DNA from: Nonomuraea jiangxiensis
GTDB lineage: Bacteria; Actinomycetota; Actinomycetes; Streptosporangiales; Streptosporangiaceae
Length of the DNA stretch: 64,000 nt
Assembly (NCBI RefSeq): GCF_900099965.1
Contig: NZ_FNDJ01000012.1
Coordinates: forward strand, 248,001 to 312,000
Reading direction: 5' to 3'
Position 1 is the first letter of the stretch, and the number at the start of each line of letters is the position of its first letter. The translations under genes were made by a program, and so were the position numbers. Below are positions 8,516 through 16,478 of the stretch, piece by piece. The notes beneath the pieces were generated by a model, which had not been told where the DNA came from, searched no databases, and worked only from the letters and a program-made list of their open reading frames with translations.

Positions 8516-9772
8516 CTATTCATGGCGGAGGGCCTGGATCGGCCTGAGCTTGGCCGCCCTGTTGGCGGGATAACTGCCGAAGAACAGCCCGATCCCCACC
8601 GAGACGCCCAGCGCCAGCGCGACCGACGACGGCACGAGGACCGGCTGGATGCCGGCGAAGGAGAACCTGGTCCCCAGGAACGCCAGCAGCACGCCCGCCA
8701 GCCCCCCGATCAGGCTCAGCAACGTGGCCTCCACCAGGAACTGCCCCAGGATCGCGCTCCTGGGCGCGCCGATGGCCTTGCGGATGCCGATCTCGCGCGT
8801 GCGCTCCGTGACCGTGACCAGCATGATGTTCGTGATGCCGATGCCGCCGACCAGCAGCGAGATGCCGGCGACCGCGGCGAGCAGCGCCGTCAGGATGCCG
8901 GTCGCCTGGCTGACCGTCTCCTGCAGCGTGGCCTGGTTGAGCACCCGGTAGTCGGCGTTCTCGTCCGTGGTGCCGTGCCGCTGGTTGAGGATGGCCGTGA
9001 CCTCCGACTGCGCCGCCGTGGTGGTCTCCGCCCCCGTCGCCTGCACGACGATCGAGCCGAGCGGCCCGAACCCGCTCAGGCTCTGCTGCACCGCCGGCAG
9101 CGGCGCGATGGCCACGTCGTCGGCGTCCTGCGTGCCGGCCGAGCCGCTCTCCTTCAGCACGCCGACCACCGTGAACGGCACCCCGGACACGCTGACCTGC
9201 TTGCCGATCGGATCGACGGTCCCGAACAGCTCCTCCACCACGGTCTGGCCCAGCACCACGACCTTCCTGGCGGCCAGCACGTCGTCGTTGAAGAAGTAGG
9301 TGCCCTTGGCCACGGGCTTGTTGACGGCCTCGAAATAGCTGGGATACGTGCCGACGAACTGCCCGACGGCGTGGCTGGCGGCCCCGTACGCGGCCGTCTG
9401 GGAGGCGGCGGTCACGACCGGCGAGACGGACTTGACGCTGGGCGCGAGGGTCCTGTCGGTCAGCGCCTTGGCGTCGGCCAGGCTGAGGTCCCTGGCCTGC
9501 GTGCGCGGGCCGGTGTTGCCGCCGCCGCCCTGCCCGCGCATCCCGCCGCCCCCGCCCCCTCCGCCGCCCGAGAACGACGGCGAGATGGTGATGGTGTTGG
9601 CGCCCAGGCGCTGGATGTTCTGCTGGATGCTCTGCGAGGCGCCCTCGCCGACGGCGACCAGCATGATGACTGCGCCGACGCCGATGAGGATGCCCAGCGT
9701 GGTCAGCGAGCTGCGCAGCTTGTTGGCCAGCAGGCCGCGCAGCGCGAAGCGGAGGATCTCGAAGGGGTTCAT
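8516..9772 (-). CDS. MacB-like ABC transporter permease (FtsX domain)
   Basis: A 418-residue permease. It has one N-terminal TM helix (residues 20-42), a large extracytoplasmic MacB-type domain and three C-terminal TM helices forming the FtsX core (VGGIGITNIMLVTVTERTREIGIRKAIGA). The extracytoplasmic domain carries a glycine-rich insertion around residues 68-85 (GGGGGGGG followed by MRGQGGGG), unusual in MacB. It overlaps the ATPase gene by 4 bases. With the ATPase and fusion protein it should form a mechanotransducing exporter; the substrate is unknown. Confidence 0.9.
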   Translation of the reverse strand: MNPFEILRFALRGLLANKLRSSLTTLGILIGVGAVIMLVAVGEGASQSIQQNIQRLGANTITISPSFSGGGGGGGGGMRGQGGGGNTGPRTQARDLSLADAKALTDRTLAPSVKSVSPVVTAASQTAAYGAASHAVGQFVGTYPSYFEAVNKPVAKGTYFFNDDVLAARKVVVLGQTVVEELFGTVDPIGKQVSVSGVPFTVVGVLKESGSAGTQDADDVAIAPLPAVQQSLSGFGPLGSIVVQATGAETTTAAQSEVTAILNQRHGTTDENADYRVLNQATLQETVSQATGILTALLAAVAGISLLVGGIGITNIMLVTVTERTREIGIRKAIGAPRSAILGQFLVEATLLSLIGGLAGVLLAFLGTRFSFAGIQPVLVPSSVALALGVSVGIGLFFGSYPANRAAKLRPIQALRHE

Positions 9773-10506
9773 CCGGCCGCCTCCAGCAGCCGCGGCGGCG
9801 GGCCGTCCACCGGCGCCTGCCGGCGGTCCTCCACGACCTCGCCGTCCACCAGCCTGATCACCCGTTTGGCGTGCGAGGCCACGTCGTCCTCGTGGGTGAT
9901 GAGCACGATCGTGCGGCCTTCCTCGCTGAGCCGGTCCAGGATCCGCAGGACGTCGCCGGTGGAGGCGGTGTCGAGGTTGCCGGTCGGCTCATCGGCCAGC
10001 AGCAGCGCGGGCGCGGTGACCAGCGCCCTGGCCACGGCCACGCGCTGCTGCTGGCCGCCGGAGAGCTGGTTCGGCTCGTGGTGCACCCGGTCGGTCAGCC
10101 CGACCTGGTCCAGCGCGGCCAGGGCGCGGGCGCGCCGCTCGGCCTGGCCGACGCCGCCGTACACGAGCGGCAGCTCCACGTTGGCCAGCGCGCTCATGCG
10201 GGGGATCAGGTTGAACGACTGGAACACGAATCCGACCCTGCGGTTGCGCAGGATGGCGAGCTGGCGCTCGTCCAGCAGGCCCACGTCGGCGCCGTCGATC
10301 AGGTACGTGCCGGAGGTGGGGATGTCGAGGCAGCCCAGGATGTTCATGAGCGTGGACTTGCCGGAGCCGGAGGCGCCCATGATGGCGACGTAGTCGCCGC
10401 GGTGGACGTCCAGGCTGACGCCGCGCAGGGCGCGTACCCTGGCGTCGCCCTCGCCGTACTCCTTGACGAGGTCGCGTACGCGCAGGACGGGCACGGAATC
10501 CGTCAT
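9769..10506 (-). CDS. MacB/LolD-type ABC transporter ATPase
   Basis: A 245-residue nucleotide-binding subunit with Walker A GASGSGKST, Q-loop FVFQSFNLIP, signature LSGGQQQR, Walker B LLLADEPTGNLD and H-loop LITHEDD. The motif set is that of the MacB/LolD family, which partners FtsX-like permeases. The ATG at 10506 overlaps the stop of the fusion-protein gene by 4 bases, and its own stop overlaps the permease start by 4 bases, so the three subunits should be made together. Confidence 0.95.
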   Translation of the reverse strand: MTDSVPVLRVRDLVKEYGEGDARVRALRGVSLDVHRGDYVAIMGASGSGKSTLMNILGCLDIPTSGTYLIDGADVGLLDERQLAILRNRRVGFVFQSFNLIPRMSALANVELPLVYGGVGQAERRARALAALDQVGLTDRVHHEPNQLSGGQQQRVAVARALVTAPALLLADEPTGNLDTASTGDVLRILDRLSEEGRTIVLITHEDDVASHAKRVIRLVDGEVVEDRRQAPVDGPPPRLLEAAG

Positions 10507-11651
10507 GGGGTGACCACCCGCCTGGCGCCGCCGCCGCCACCGCCGCCAGGGAAGCCCCCGCCGCCGCCGGGGAAGCGCAGGTTGCCGCCGCCCGTCCCGC
10601 CGGTGGAGGTGGGCGGCACGATCTGGTCGCCCTCGGACACGCCCGACTTGATCTCGGTCAGCGTGGTGCTCCGCAGGCCGACCTGTACCGGGGTGGTGAC
10701 CTGGCGGCCGTTCACGAGCAGGGTGACCGTGGTCCGGCCGCCGCTGGTGGAGACGGCGGTGGAGGGCACCGTGATCACGTCGTCGGCCCGGCCGGTCTCG
10801 ACTTCGACCGTGGCCGTCTGGCCCAGCCGTACCTGGCTGGGGACCTTCGTGAAGGTGACCGTGACCGGATATTGCACGACGTTGTTGCTGGTGGCGGCGA
10901 CCGGCTCGATCTGGGTGACCTTGCCGGTGGCGGTCACCCCCGGCAGGGCGTCGAACGTGATCGTGGCCTGCTGGCCCTGCTTGAGCTTGCTCACGTCCGA
11001 CTCGGTGAAGGTGCCGACGAGCTGCAGCCTGCCGGTGTCCGCGATCTCCACGAACCCGCCGGATCCGGCCTTCTGCGCGCCACCGGCGCCTCCGCCGCCC
11101 GCGGCGTTGCCGGTGCTGCCGCTGGAGGAGTCGCCTCCGCCGGAGCTGGCGCCGCCCACGGAGCCGTTGACCGCGGTGACCGTGCCCTTGAAGGGGGCCT
11201 TCAGCACGGTGGCGGCGACCGTTCGCTGGGCCTCGCGGTAGGCGTTGCGCGCCTTGATGTAGGCGGCGTTGAGCTGGGCCGTGTCGGTGCCGTCGTCCAC
11301 GGCGCCGTCGTAGGTGGCCTTGGCCGCCGACAGGTTCTCCTGGGCGGCGTCGTCGTCCAGCCGGGCCAGGAGGTCGCCCGCGGCCACCTTGTCGCCCGGC
11401 TTGACGTAGATCTTCTCGACCGTCCCGGTCGTGCCGAACGACAGCGCCCTGGACTTCGCGCTCTCGACCGCGCCCGAGGCGGAGACCGAGGCGGTCACGG
11501 AGCCGCGGGTGGCGACCACCGTACGCACGTTCGACTGGCCCGCGGCCCGGCCCGTGCCGAGCTGGGCGTAGGCGAGCACGGCACCGCCCAGCAGGAGCAC
11601 GGCCAGCACTCCGTTGGTCATCAGCGCTCTGCGCCTTCTCGACACCTTCAC
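10503..11651 (-). CDS. Membrane fusion protein of the MacAB-like exporter
   Basis: A 382-residue HlyD/MacA-family periplasmic-adaptor homologue. It has an N-terminal TM anchor (ALMTNGVLAVLLLGGAVLAY), a lipoyl half-motif (VEKIYVKPGDKVAAGDLLARLDDD), a short helical hairpin, a Gly/Ser linker (GGASSGGGDSSSGSTGNAAGGG), beta-barrel and membrane-proximal domains, and an extreme C-terminus made almost only of glycine and proline (FPGGGGGFPGGGGGGGARR). The GTG at 11651 has AAGGG 10 bases upstream. It is first gene of the six-gene operon; the 146-base gap to the divergent gene at 11798 should hold both promoters. Confidence 0.9.
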   Translation of the reverse strand: MKVSRRRRALMTNGVLAVLLLGGAVLAYAQLGTGRAAGQSNVRTVVATRGSVTASVSASGAVESAKSRALSFGTTGTVEKIYVKPGDKVAAGDLLARLDDDAAQENLSAAKATYDGAVDDGTDTAQLNAAYIKARNAYREAQRTVAATVLKAPFKGTVTAVNGSVGGASSGGGDSSSGSTGNAAGGGGAGGAQKAGSGGFVEIADTGRLQLVGTFTESDVSKLKQGQQATITFDALPGVTATGKVTQIEPVAATSNNVVQYPVTVTFTKVPSQVRLGQTATVEVETGRADDVITVPSTAVSTSGGRTTVTLLVNGRQVTTPVQVGLRSTTLTEIKSGVSEGDQIVPPTSTGGTGGGNLRFPGGGGGFPGGGGGGGARRVVTP

Positions 11652-11762
11652 AGCCGGTGACCCTTGCACACAATGCTGCGCCGCAGCCGCGAGCAAGCTG
11701 AACGTTCGCTGACAACCCGGCGGTCGCGACGGACCCACAGGTAACTCTGAGGCGGCTCGCAG

Positions 11763-11787
11763 CCTGGCGCGAACCTGCTGCGCCAGG
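11763..11787 (+). promoter_or_regulatory. Inverted repeat just upstream of the second fusion-protein gene
   Basis: CCTGGCGC and GCGCCAGG form a perfect 8-bp inverted repeat with a 9-base spacer. It ends 10 bases before the ATG at 11798, next to the AGGATGG ribosome site. It could be an operator or an RNA hairpin limiting ribosome access. The shared divergent region also holds GAACGTTC at 11700-11707. Confidence 0.4.
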
Positions 11788-11797
11788 ATGGGCGCCC

Positions 11798-13567
11798 ATG
11801 AGACCGACTTTCGCGCTGGGCGGGCTCGCCCTGGCGGTGCTGGTCGCCGGGTCCGGCCTGGCGCTGGCGCTGCGCGACGACGCCCCGCCCGCCGTCCAGG
11901 TACGGCTCGCCGCCGCCCAGCGCGGCCAGGTCACGTCCTCGGTCAGCGCCGCGGGCAACACCGTGGACGGATCGCGCCGGGACCTGGCGTTCGGGTCCTC
12001 GGGGGTGTTGACCAAGGTCTACGTCAAGGCCGGGACCAAGGTGAAGAAGGGGCAGGTACTGGCCCGGATCGACAGCCGGAAGGCGAAGGAGGCGTACGAG
12101 GCGGCCAAGGCCGACCTGACGGCCGCCCAGGAGGCCCTCGACCAGGCCCAGGACGCCTCGAACAGCACTCCCGCGCCCTGCCCGACGACCGGCCCAGCGA
12201 CCGGCGCCACGACCGGCACCGCGCCCGGTGCCGCGACCGGTGCCGCCGCGTCGACCGGCTCCCCCACCGGCAGCGGCCCATCCTCTGGCGGCGCGGCGAG
12301 CGTCGTCCCGGCCGGCAGCGGGGCGCAGGCCGGCGGTGCGGTGGTCGTCATCCCCGTCGGCAGAGGCGCGGAAGGCCGTCCGGCCGGTGGCGTCTTCGGG
12401 CCGGCGGAGCGTGCCTCCGCGAGCCCGAGTACGCGGCCGGAGCACCACCGGGGCTCTCCTGCGGGCGGGCACCCGACCCCCCGGCCCACTCCCACACCGA
12501 CCCCGACCCCGACGCCTACCGAGGAGCCCACCGGCGGGCCGACCGACGAGCCCCCGGGGCACGAGCCCAAGCCCACGGTGACGGTCACCGTGACGGCCAC
12601 CGTCACCACGACGGTCACCGCCACCCCCACCAGCCCGCCCGGCGGCGGCACCGGACAGCCGGGAGGTCACCCACCCGCGACCGGAGGCCCCACGGGCGGA
12701 CCCACGAGCGGCCCCACCGGCGGAAACCCGTCCCCCACGGCCTCACCCACCGGCAAGCCGTCCGCCGGCGGCAAGCCCTCCACCGGCGCGAAACCGACCG
12801 CCGGCGGCAGGCCGTCCGGAGGCGGTCCCTCGGCCCGGCCCGGCAACCGGGGAACGGGCGGCGCGCGACCGGCGGGTTCCTGCGGCCAGGGCGCGGGCAC
12901 GGCGGGCAGGGGCGGGCTCAGCGAGGACCAGGCCACCGCGAACGTGGACCGCGCGGAGGGGGCACTCGAAGAAGCGGCGGACGGCGTACGGGCGACCCGC
13001 ATCGTGGCCCCGGCGGCGGGAACCGTGCTGTCGGTGGCGGGCGGCGTCGGCGACACGGCCGGCACCGGCACCTTCGTCAGCCTCGGCGACCTGAACGAGC
13101 TCCAGGTCCAGGCCATGGTCACCGAGTCCGATGTGAACCGGCTCAAGCTCGGGCAGAGCGCCCAGGTCACCCTGGCCACCCGACCCGGCGAGCGCTACTC
13201 GGGCACGGTGACCGCGATCGCGCCGACCGCGACGGTGGACGGCCGGCTCGTCCGCTACTCGGTCACCCTCGCCTTCGACGAAGCCCCGGCCGGGCTCATG
13301 CTCGGGCAGACCGCCTCGGTGACCATCACCACCGACGAGGCCGAGGACGCGATCTATGTGCCCGCCGCCGCGGTGCGCAGCAGGTCGGACGGCACGCAGG
13401 TGGTCACGGTACGCGCCGGCGGCCACGACTCGTCGAAGGTGGTCAAGACGGGCGTACGCGGTGACCAGTACGTCGAGGTCACCTCCGGACTGGGCGAGCA
13501 CGACCAGGTGGTCATGTCGGGCGGCACCTCGGGCGAGTTCCCCGACGGGACCTGGCCGGGCGCCTGA
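11798..13567 (+). CDS. HlyD-like membrane fusion protein with long Pro/Thr/Gly-rich insertion
   Basis: A 589-residue protein. A TM anchor (residues 5-25) is followed by a lipoyl half (VYVKAGTKVKKGQVLARID, about 74-92) and a first hairpin helix (RKAKEAYEAAKADLTAAQEALDQ). A low-complexity region of about 250 residues (about 121-370) comes next, rich in Pro, Thr, Gly and Ala, with TPTPTPTPTPT and TVTVTVTATVTTTVTAT tracts. Then come the second helix (ATANVDRAEGALEEAADGV), the second lipoyl half (RIVAPAAGTVLSVAGGVGD) and beta-barrel domains. The insertion sits at the tip of the hairpin. It is transcribed divergently from the MacAB-like operon; no own ATPase or permease follows, so it may join that exporter. 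Confidence 0.8.
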   Translation: MRPTFALGGLALAVLVAGSGLALALRDDAPPAVQVRLAAAQRGQVTSSVSAAGNTVDGSRRDLAFGSSGVLTKVYVKAGTKVKKGQVLARIDSRKAKEAYEAAKADLTAAQEALDQAQDASNSTPAPCPTTGPATGATTGTAPGAATGAAASTGSPTGSGPSSGGAASVVPAGSGAQAGGAVVVIPVGRGAEGRPAGGVFGPAERASASPSTRPEHHRGSPAGGHPTPRPTPTPTPTPTPTEEPTGGPTDEPPGHEPKPTVTVTVTATVTTTVTATPTSPPGGGTGQPGGHPPATGGPTGGPTSGPTGGNPSPTASPTGKPSAGGKPSTGAKPTAGGRPSGGGPSARPGNRGTGGARPAGSCGQGAGTAGRGGLSEDQATANVDRAEGALEEAADGVRATRIVAPAAGTVLSVAGGVGDTAGTGTFVSLGDLNELQVQAMVTESDVNRLKLGQSAQVTLATRPGERYSGTVTAIAPTATVDGRLVRYSVTLAFDEAPAGLMLGQTASVTITTDEAEDAIYVPAAAVRSRSDGTQVVTVRAGGHDSSKVVKTGVRGDQYVEVTSGLGEHDQVVMSGGTSGEFPDGTWPGA

Positions 13568-13620
13568 ACCCGGACGAACCCCCAGGAGCCGGCCCGCGGC
13601 GTTGAGCGAACTCTCAGCAA

Positions 13621-13653
13621 GCTCCCAGCCGGCGTTCAGCCGGCCTGGGGAGC
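13621..13653. terminator. Bidirectional terminator hairpin
   Basis: GCTCCCAGCCGGC (13621-13633) can pair with GCCGGCCTGGGGAGC (13639-13653) around a 5-base loop, leaving one small bulge. It lies between two convergent genes. The phoD stop codon falls in the loop. Confidence 0.6.
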
Positions 13654-15183
13654 TCCCGCCTGCCCGGCCGCGGCGGCGGCCGTGATGGCCGGCAGGTTCA
13701 GGTGGTGCGAGGTCCTGGCCTTGGCGCCCTTGCGCGAGATGTAGTCCAGCGTCCGGAAGTCGACGGACAGCTCGTCCCGCGTGAGCCGCGCCATCAGGTA
13801 CCCGCGCCGCTGGTCGATGTAGGAGAAGTGGGGGTTCTCCTGGAGCGCCTCGGCGATCCAGGTCCGGTCCCGGTAGCCGTCGCCGTCGCTGGCGATGGAC
13901 GAGGCCACCAGCTCCGTGGCGACCGCCGGCGAGTCGGGGTCGTCGAAGTCGGCCTTGAGCTCGGCCAGGTGGTGCATGTGCGCGTCGCCCGTCAGCACCA
14001 CCGGGTTGGCCGTGCGGGCCAGCGAGTCGAGCAGGCGGGTGCGCTCGGCCGCGTACCCGTCCCAGGAGTCCAGGTTGACCTCCCGGCCCGGACCGATCTT
14101 GAAGTCGCGCTGGGCCACCATGATCTGCTGCCCGAGCAGGTTCCAGCGGGTGGTGGAGCCGCTCAGCCCCTCCTCCAGCCAGCGCCACTGGTCGGCCCCG
14201 AGCAGGGTGCGGTCACTCGACAGCCGGGTGTCGCATCCCGCCCGCACCCCGTCCAGGCACGCCTGGTCGTCGCGGAACTGCCGGGTGTCGAGCAGGTGGA
14301 ACCGCGCCAGCGTGCCCCAGGACACCCGCCGGTTCACCCGCAGCACCGCCCCCTGGAGGCTGGCCCGCCGCAGCGGCATGTTCTCGTAGTAGGCCCGGAA
14401 CGCGTCCGCCCTGCGCCTGGCGAACCCGGGCTCGCCCGTGCTGGAGGTGTGCCCGGCCCAGTTGTTCTCCACTTCGTGGTCGTCGAAGGCCACCAGCCAG
14501 GGCGCCACCGCATGCGCGGCCTGCAGGTCGGGGTCGCTCTTGTACTGGGCGTGCCGCAGCCGGTAGTCGGCCAGCGTCCGGCACTTGCCGGGCGTGTGCG
14601 TACGTACGCGCCCGGCCAGCGAGGTGTAGCCGCTGGGGGCGTACTCGTACATGTAGTCCCCGAGGAACACCACCAGCTCCGGCTCCTGCTCCGCCAGGCG
14701 GCGGTAGGCGGTGTAGTAGCCGTGCTCGTAGTGGGCGCACGCGGCCACCGCGAAGTTGAGCGTGCTCTCCCCCGCGGGCGCCGTCCTGGTGCGGGCGGCC
14801 GGTGAGAGGCGGCCCTCGCTCTTGAACCGGTAGAAGTAGTCGCGCCCCGGCTCCAGGCCCTTCAGCTCGACGTGAACGCTGTGCGCGTCGCGCGCCCTGG
14901 CGGTGGTGGCGCCGGACCTGACGATCGAGGAGAAGCGCTCGTCGGTGGCGACCTGCCAGTTCACGTCGATGTCACGGGACGGCATGCCGCCGCGGCCGTC
15001 GCCGCCGAGCGGGTCGACGGCCAGCCTGGTCCACAGGACGAAGCCGTCGGTCGAGGGGTCGCCGGAGGCCACCCCCAGGGTGAAGGGATCGGATCTGAGG
15101 GTTCTCGACGAGGCCGCCGCGGGGACGGACTGCGGGATGAGGAGGCCGGCTGTCGCCGCTGTCAGGAAGGCTCTGCGGTCCAC
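13636..15183 (-). CDS. phoD: Alkaline phosphatase D (PhoD family)
   Basis: A 515-residue secreted metallophosphoesterase. The N-terminus MDRRAFLTAATAGLLIP is a Tat-type signal with the twin arginines. A PhoD N-terminal beta domain (residues about 35-130) is followed by the catalytic domain with LGDYMYEY, FDDHEVENNW and LTGDAHMHH metal-ligand motifs. PhoD enzymes bind calcium and iron and release phosphate from mono- and diesters outside the cell. The GTG at 15183 is preferred because it places the Tat motif at the very N-terminus. No Pho box was recognised in the 180 bases upstream, and no gene lies there. Confidence 0.93.
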   Translation of the reverse strand: MDRRAFLTAATAGLLIPQSVPAAASSRTLRSDPFTLGVASGDPSTDGFVLWTRLAVDPLGGDGRGGMPSRDIDVNWQVATDERFSSIVRSGATTARARDAHSVHVELKGLEPGRDYFYRFKSEGRLSPAARTRTAPAGESTLNFAVAACAHYEHGYYTAYRRLAEQEPELVVFLGDYMYEYAPSGYTSLAGRVRTHTPGKCRTLADYRLRHAQYKSDPDLQAAHAVAPWLVAFDDHEVENNWAGHTSSTGEPGFARRRADAFRAYYENMPLRRASLQGAVLRVNRRVSWGTLARFHLLDTRQFRDDQACLDGVRAGCDTRLSSDRTLLGADQWRWLEEGLSGSTTRWNLLGQQIMVAQRDFKIGPGREVNLDSWDGYAAERTRLLDSLARTANPVVLTGDAHMHHLAELKADFDDPDSPAVATELVASSIASDGDGYRDRTWIAEALQENPHFSYIDQRRGYLMARLTRDELSVDFRTLDYISRKGAKARTSHHLNLPAITAAAAAGQAGAPQAG

Positions 15184-15363
15184 GTCACCAGGTATGTCCC
15201 GTCGCGCTGACTCCGCCGTGACAGTGGAGTCAAGCGCGGGTGAACAGCATCGGTCGTCCTGTTCGCGAAGTTTCTCCGGGAGATGACAGAGCCGGTCCGC
15301 GCCGTCCTCGCCGTCCTGCTCGACGTACGCGCCGGGCGCGGCCCGGCTGCCCCAGCGGGCGGA

Positions 15364-15960
15364 TCAGCGGGACGCGAGCACTCCCTCCAGTGCCCCGCGC
15401 AGCGCGGTGGCGTCGGTGAAGTGCACGCCGGTCATGCCCGCGCGCGCGGCGCCCTCGATGTTCTCCTCACGGTCGTCGATGAAGACGATCTCCGACGGGT
15501 CGGCGCCGAGCTCGCCGGCCATCCGGTCGTAGATCTCCCGGTCCGGCTTGACCAGGCCCATCCGGCCGCTGTAGAAGCGGCGGTCGATCGCGGCGATCCA
15601 CGGCAGCTCGTCGACGCCGTCGCCGATGCAGATCGGCGCGTTGGACAGCAGCGCCACGTTGTGGCCCGCCTCGATCAGCTCGCCGAGCAGCGTGACGGTG
15701 CCGGTGTCGGGGTAGGCCCAGCTGGCCACGTCCATGGCGACCAGGCGGGCGATCTCGGCCTGGGTCGCCGGCCGCTCCAGCACCGCCGACCAGTACGCGA
15801 ACGGCGTCAGGGTGGCCCGGTCGAACTCCAGGCGGTGCTCCCAGTAGCCGCGCTTGAACGCTCCCGGGTCCGCCTCCACCGCCAGGGCCATGGCGTCGGC
15901 GTCGGACTCGGACTGGGGCAGGCTCAGGACGCCGCCGTAGTCGAAGACAATCCACGTCAT
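15364..15960 (-). CDS. HAD-superfamily hydrolase (subfamily IA)
   Basis: A 198-residue phosphatase-like protein. Motif I is VFDYGGVL (the usual DxD is DYG, so the second Asp is replaced by Gly), motif II is LLSNAPI, and motif III/IV is FIDDREENIEGARAAG-like (VFIDDREENIEGAARAG). The alpha-helical cap lies between motifs I and II. The ATG at 15960 overlaps the stop of a short upstream reading frame by 4 bases (ATGA). DYGGVL-type HADs are common and often lack a known substrate; loss of the second Asp may lower phosphatase activity. Confidence 0.85.
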   Translation of the reverse strand: MTWIVFDYGGVLSLPQSESDADAMALAVEADPGAFKRGYWEHRLEFDRATLTPFAYWSAVLERPATQAEIARLVAMDVASWAYPDTGTVTLLGELIEAGHNVALLSNAPICIGDGVDELPWIAAIDRRFYSGRMGLVKPDREIYDRMAGELGADPSEIVFIDDREENIEGAARAGMTGVHFTDATALRGALEGVLASR

Positions 15961-16058
15961 GCAAGGAATGGTCGCAGATGTGGATCGAGTGCCGGGCAAC
16001 CCAGGTGCTTCTCGGCGGCGTGGAAGTCGATCCGGTCGTCCTTGTCGGGGATGTTCAC
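15957..16058 (-). CDS. Possible 33-residue protein translationally coupled to the HAD gene
   Basis: Reading from the GTG at 16058 gives a 33-residue peptide (MNIPDKDDRIDFHAAEKHLG...) whose TGA overlaps the ATG of the HAD gene by 4 bases, the usual arrangement of coupled genes here. A longer in-frame ORF from 16151 would start inside the divergent operator and ahead of the predicted transcription start near 16104, so the shorter form is preferred. No family is recognised. It could also be the remnant of a longer gene. Confidence 0.35.
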   Translation of the reverse strand: MNIPDKDDRIDFHAAEKHLGCPALDPHLRPFLA

Positions 16059-16112
16059 CCAGCGCCCGACGTTTCGCGGCCGTTGACGGGGCGGGCCCGA
16101 AAGGCGGCCGAC

Positions 16113-16146
16113 TTTAGTCTTGCCTAAAGGTTTAGGCAGAGCTAAA
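16113..16146. promoter_or_regulatory. Double operator over a symmetrical divergent promoter
   Basis: Two copies of TTTAG-N6-CTAAA lie at 16113-16128 and 16131-16146, 18 bases centre to centre, so the whole block is also nearly palindromic. A plus-strand promoter can be read through it: TTGCCT (16120-16125), 17-base spacer, TAAACT (16143-16148). On the minus strand CTGCCT, 17 bases, TAAAGT gives a matching promoter. The XRE regulator downstream is the natural ligand, covering both promoters, and would repress itself and the HAD gene. An IdeR iron box was considered, but the match is poor. Confidence 0.7.
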
Positions 16147-16186
16147 CTCAAAGCATCAGCAGGAGGACGTCGAGAGCGAGACCGTG

Positions 16187-16462
16187 ATGGCCCTTCGCCG
16201 TAGCACCCGTGACGAGGTGGGCGGACTCGCCCAGGAAGTCGTCGACGAGATCACGTGGTACATGCGGGAGCACAAGATCTCCCGCGCCGACCTGGCCACG
16301 TCGATGGGCGTGTCGCCCGGCAGGGTGAGCCAGATCCTGTCCGGCGACGAAAACCTGACCCTCCGCACGCTAGGTGCCGTCGTCGAAGCGCTCGGCGCCC
16401 GCCTGGACATCACGCTCGGCGACGCGGAAGGCTCCTCCAGCGCCCTGCGGGACCTCCCCTGA
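16187..16462 (+). CDS. XRE-family helix-turn-helix regulator (HigA-like)
   Basis: A 91-residue protein with a single helix-turn-helix of the Cro/C1 type (residues about 24-70: ISRADLATSMGVSPGRVSQILSG...). It resembles solitary HigA-type antitoxins, but no RelE/HigB toxin is adjacent. The start is the ATG at 16187 or the GTG at 16184; an AGGAGG lies 20 bases upstream, too far for normal use. The double TTTAG-N6-CTAAA operator upstream suggests autoregulation and control of the divergent HAD transcript. Confidence 0.82.
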   Translation: MALRRSTRDEVGGLAQEVVDEITWYMREHKISRADLATSMGVSPGRVSQILSGDENLTLRTLGAVVEALGARLDITLGDAEGSSSALRDLP

Positions 16463-16478
16463 CCTGACGGACCCGGGG

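Noticed and set aside
8522..10393. 623-residue plus-strand frame over the MacAB-like genes
   Set aside because: It is a shadow of the permease and ATPase genes; no recognisable domain and biased composition.
11788..13464. Alternative 558-residue frame over the second fusion-protein gene
   Set aside because: It is Arg/Gly/His-rich without domains; the overlapping frame has lipoyl and barrel motifs of the HlyD family.
16113..16146. IdeR/DmdR iron box at the XRE promoter
   Set aside because: The TTAGG-like parts do not align with the 19-bp consensus; the two TTTAG-N6-CTAAA units explain the pattern better.
16059..16151. N-terminal extension of the small minus-strand ORF to 16151
   Set aside because: It would begin inside the divergent operator and ahead of the predicted transcription start.
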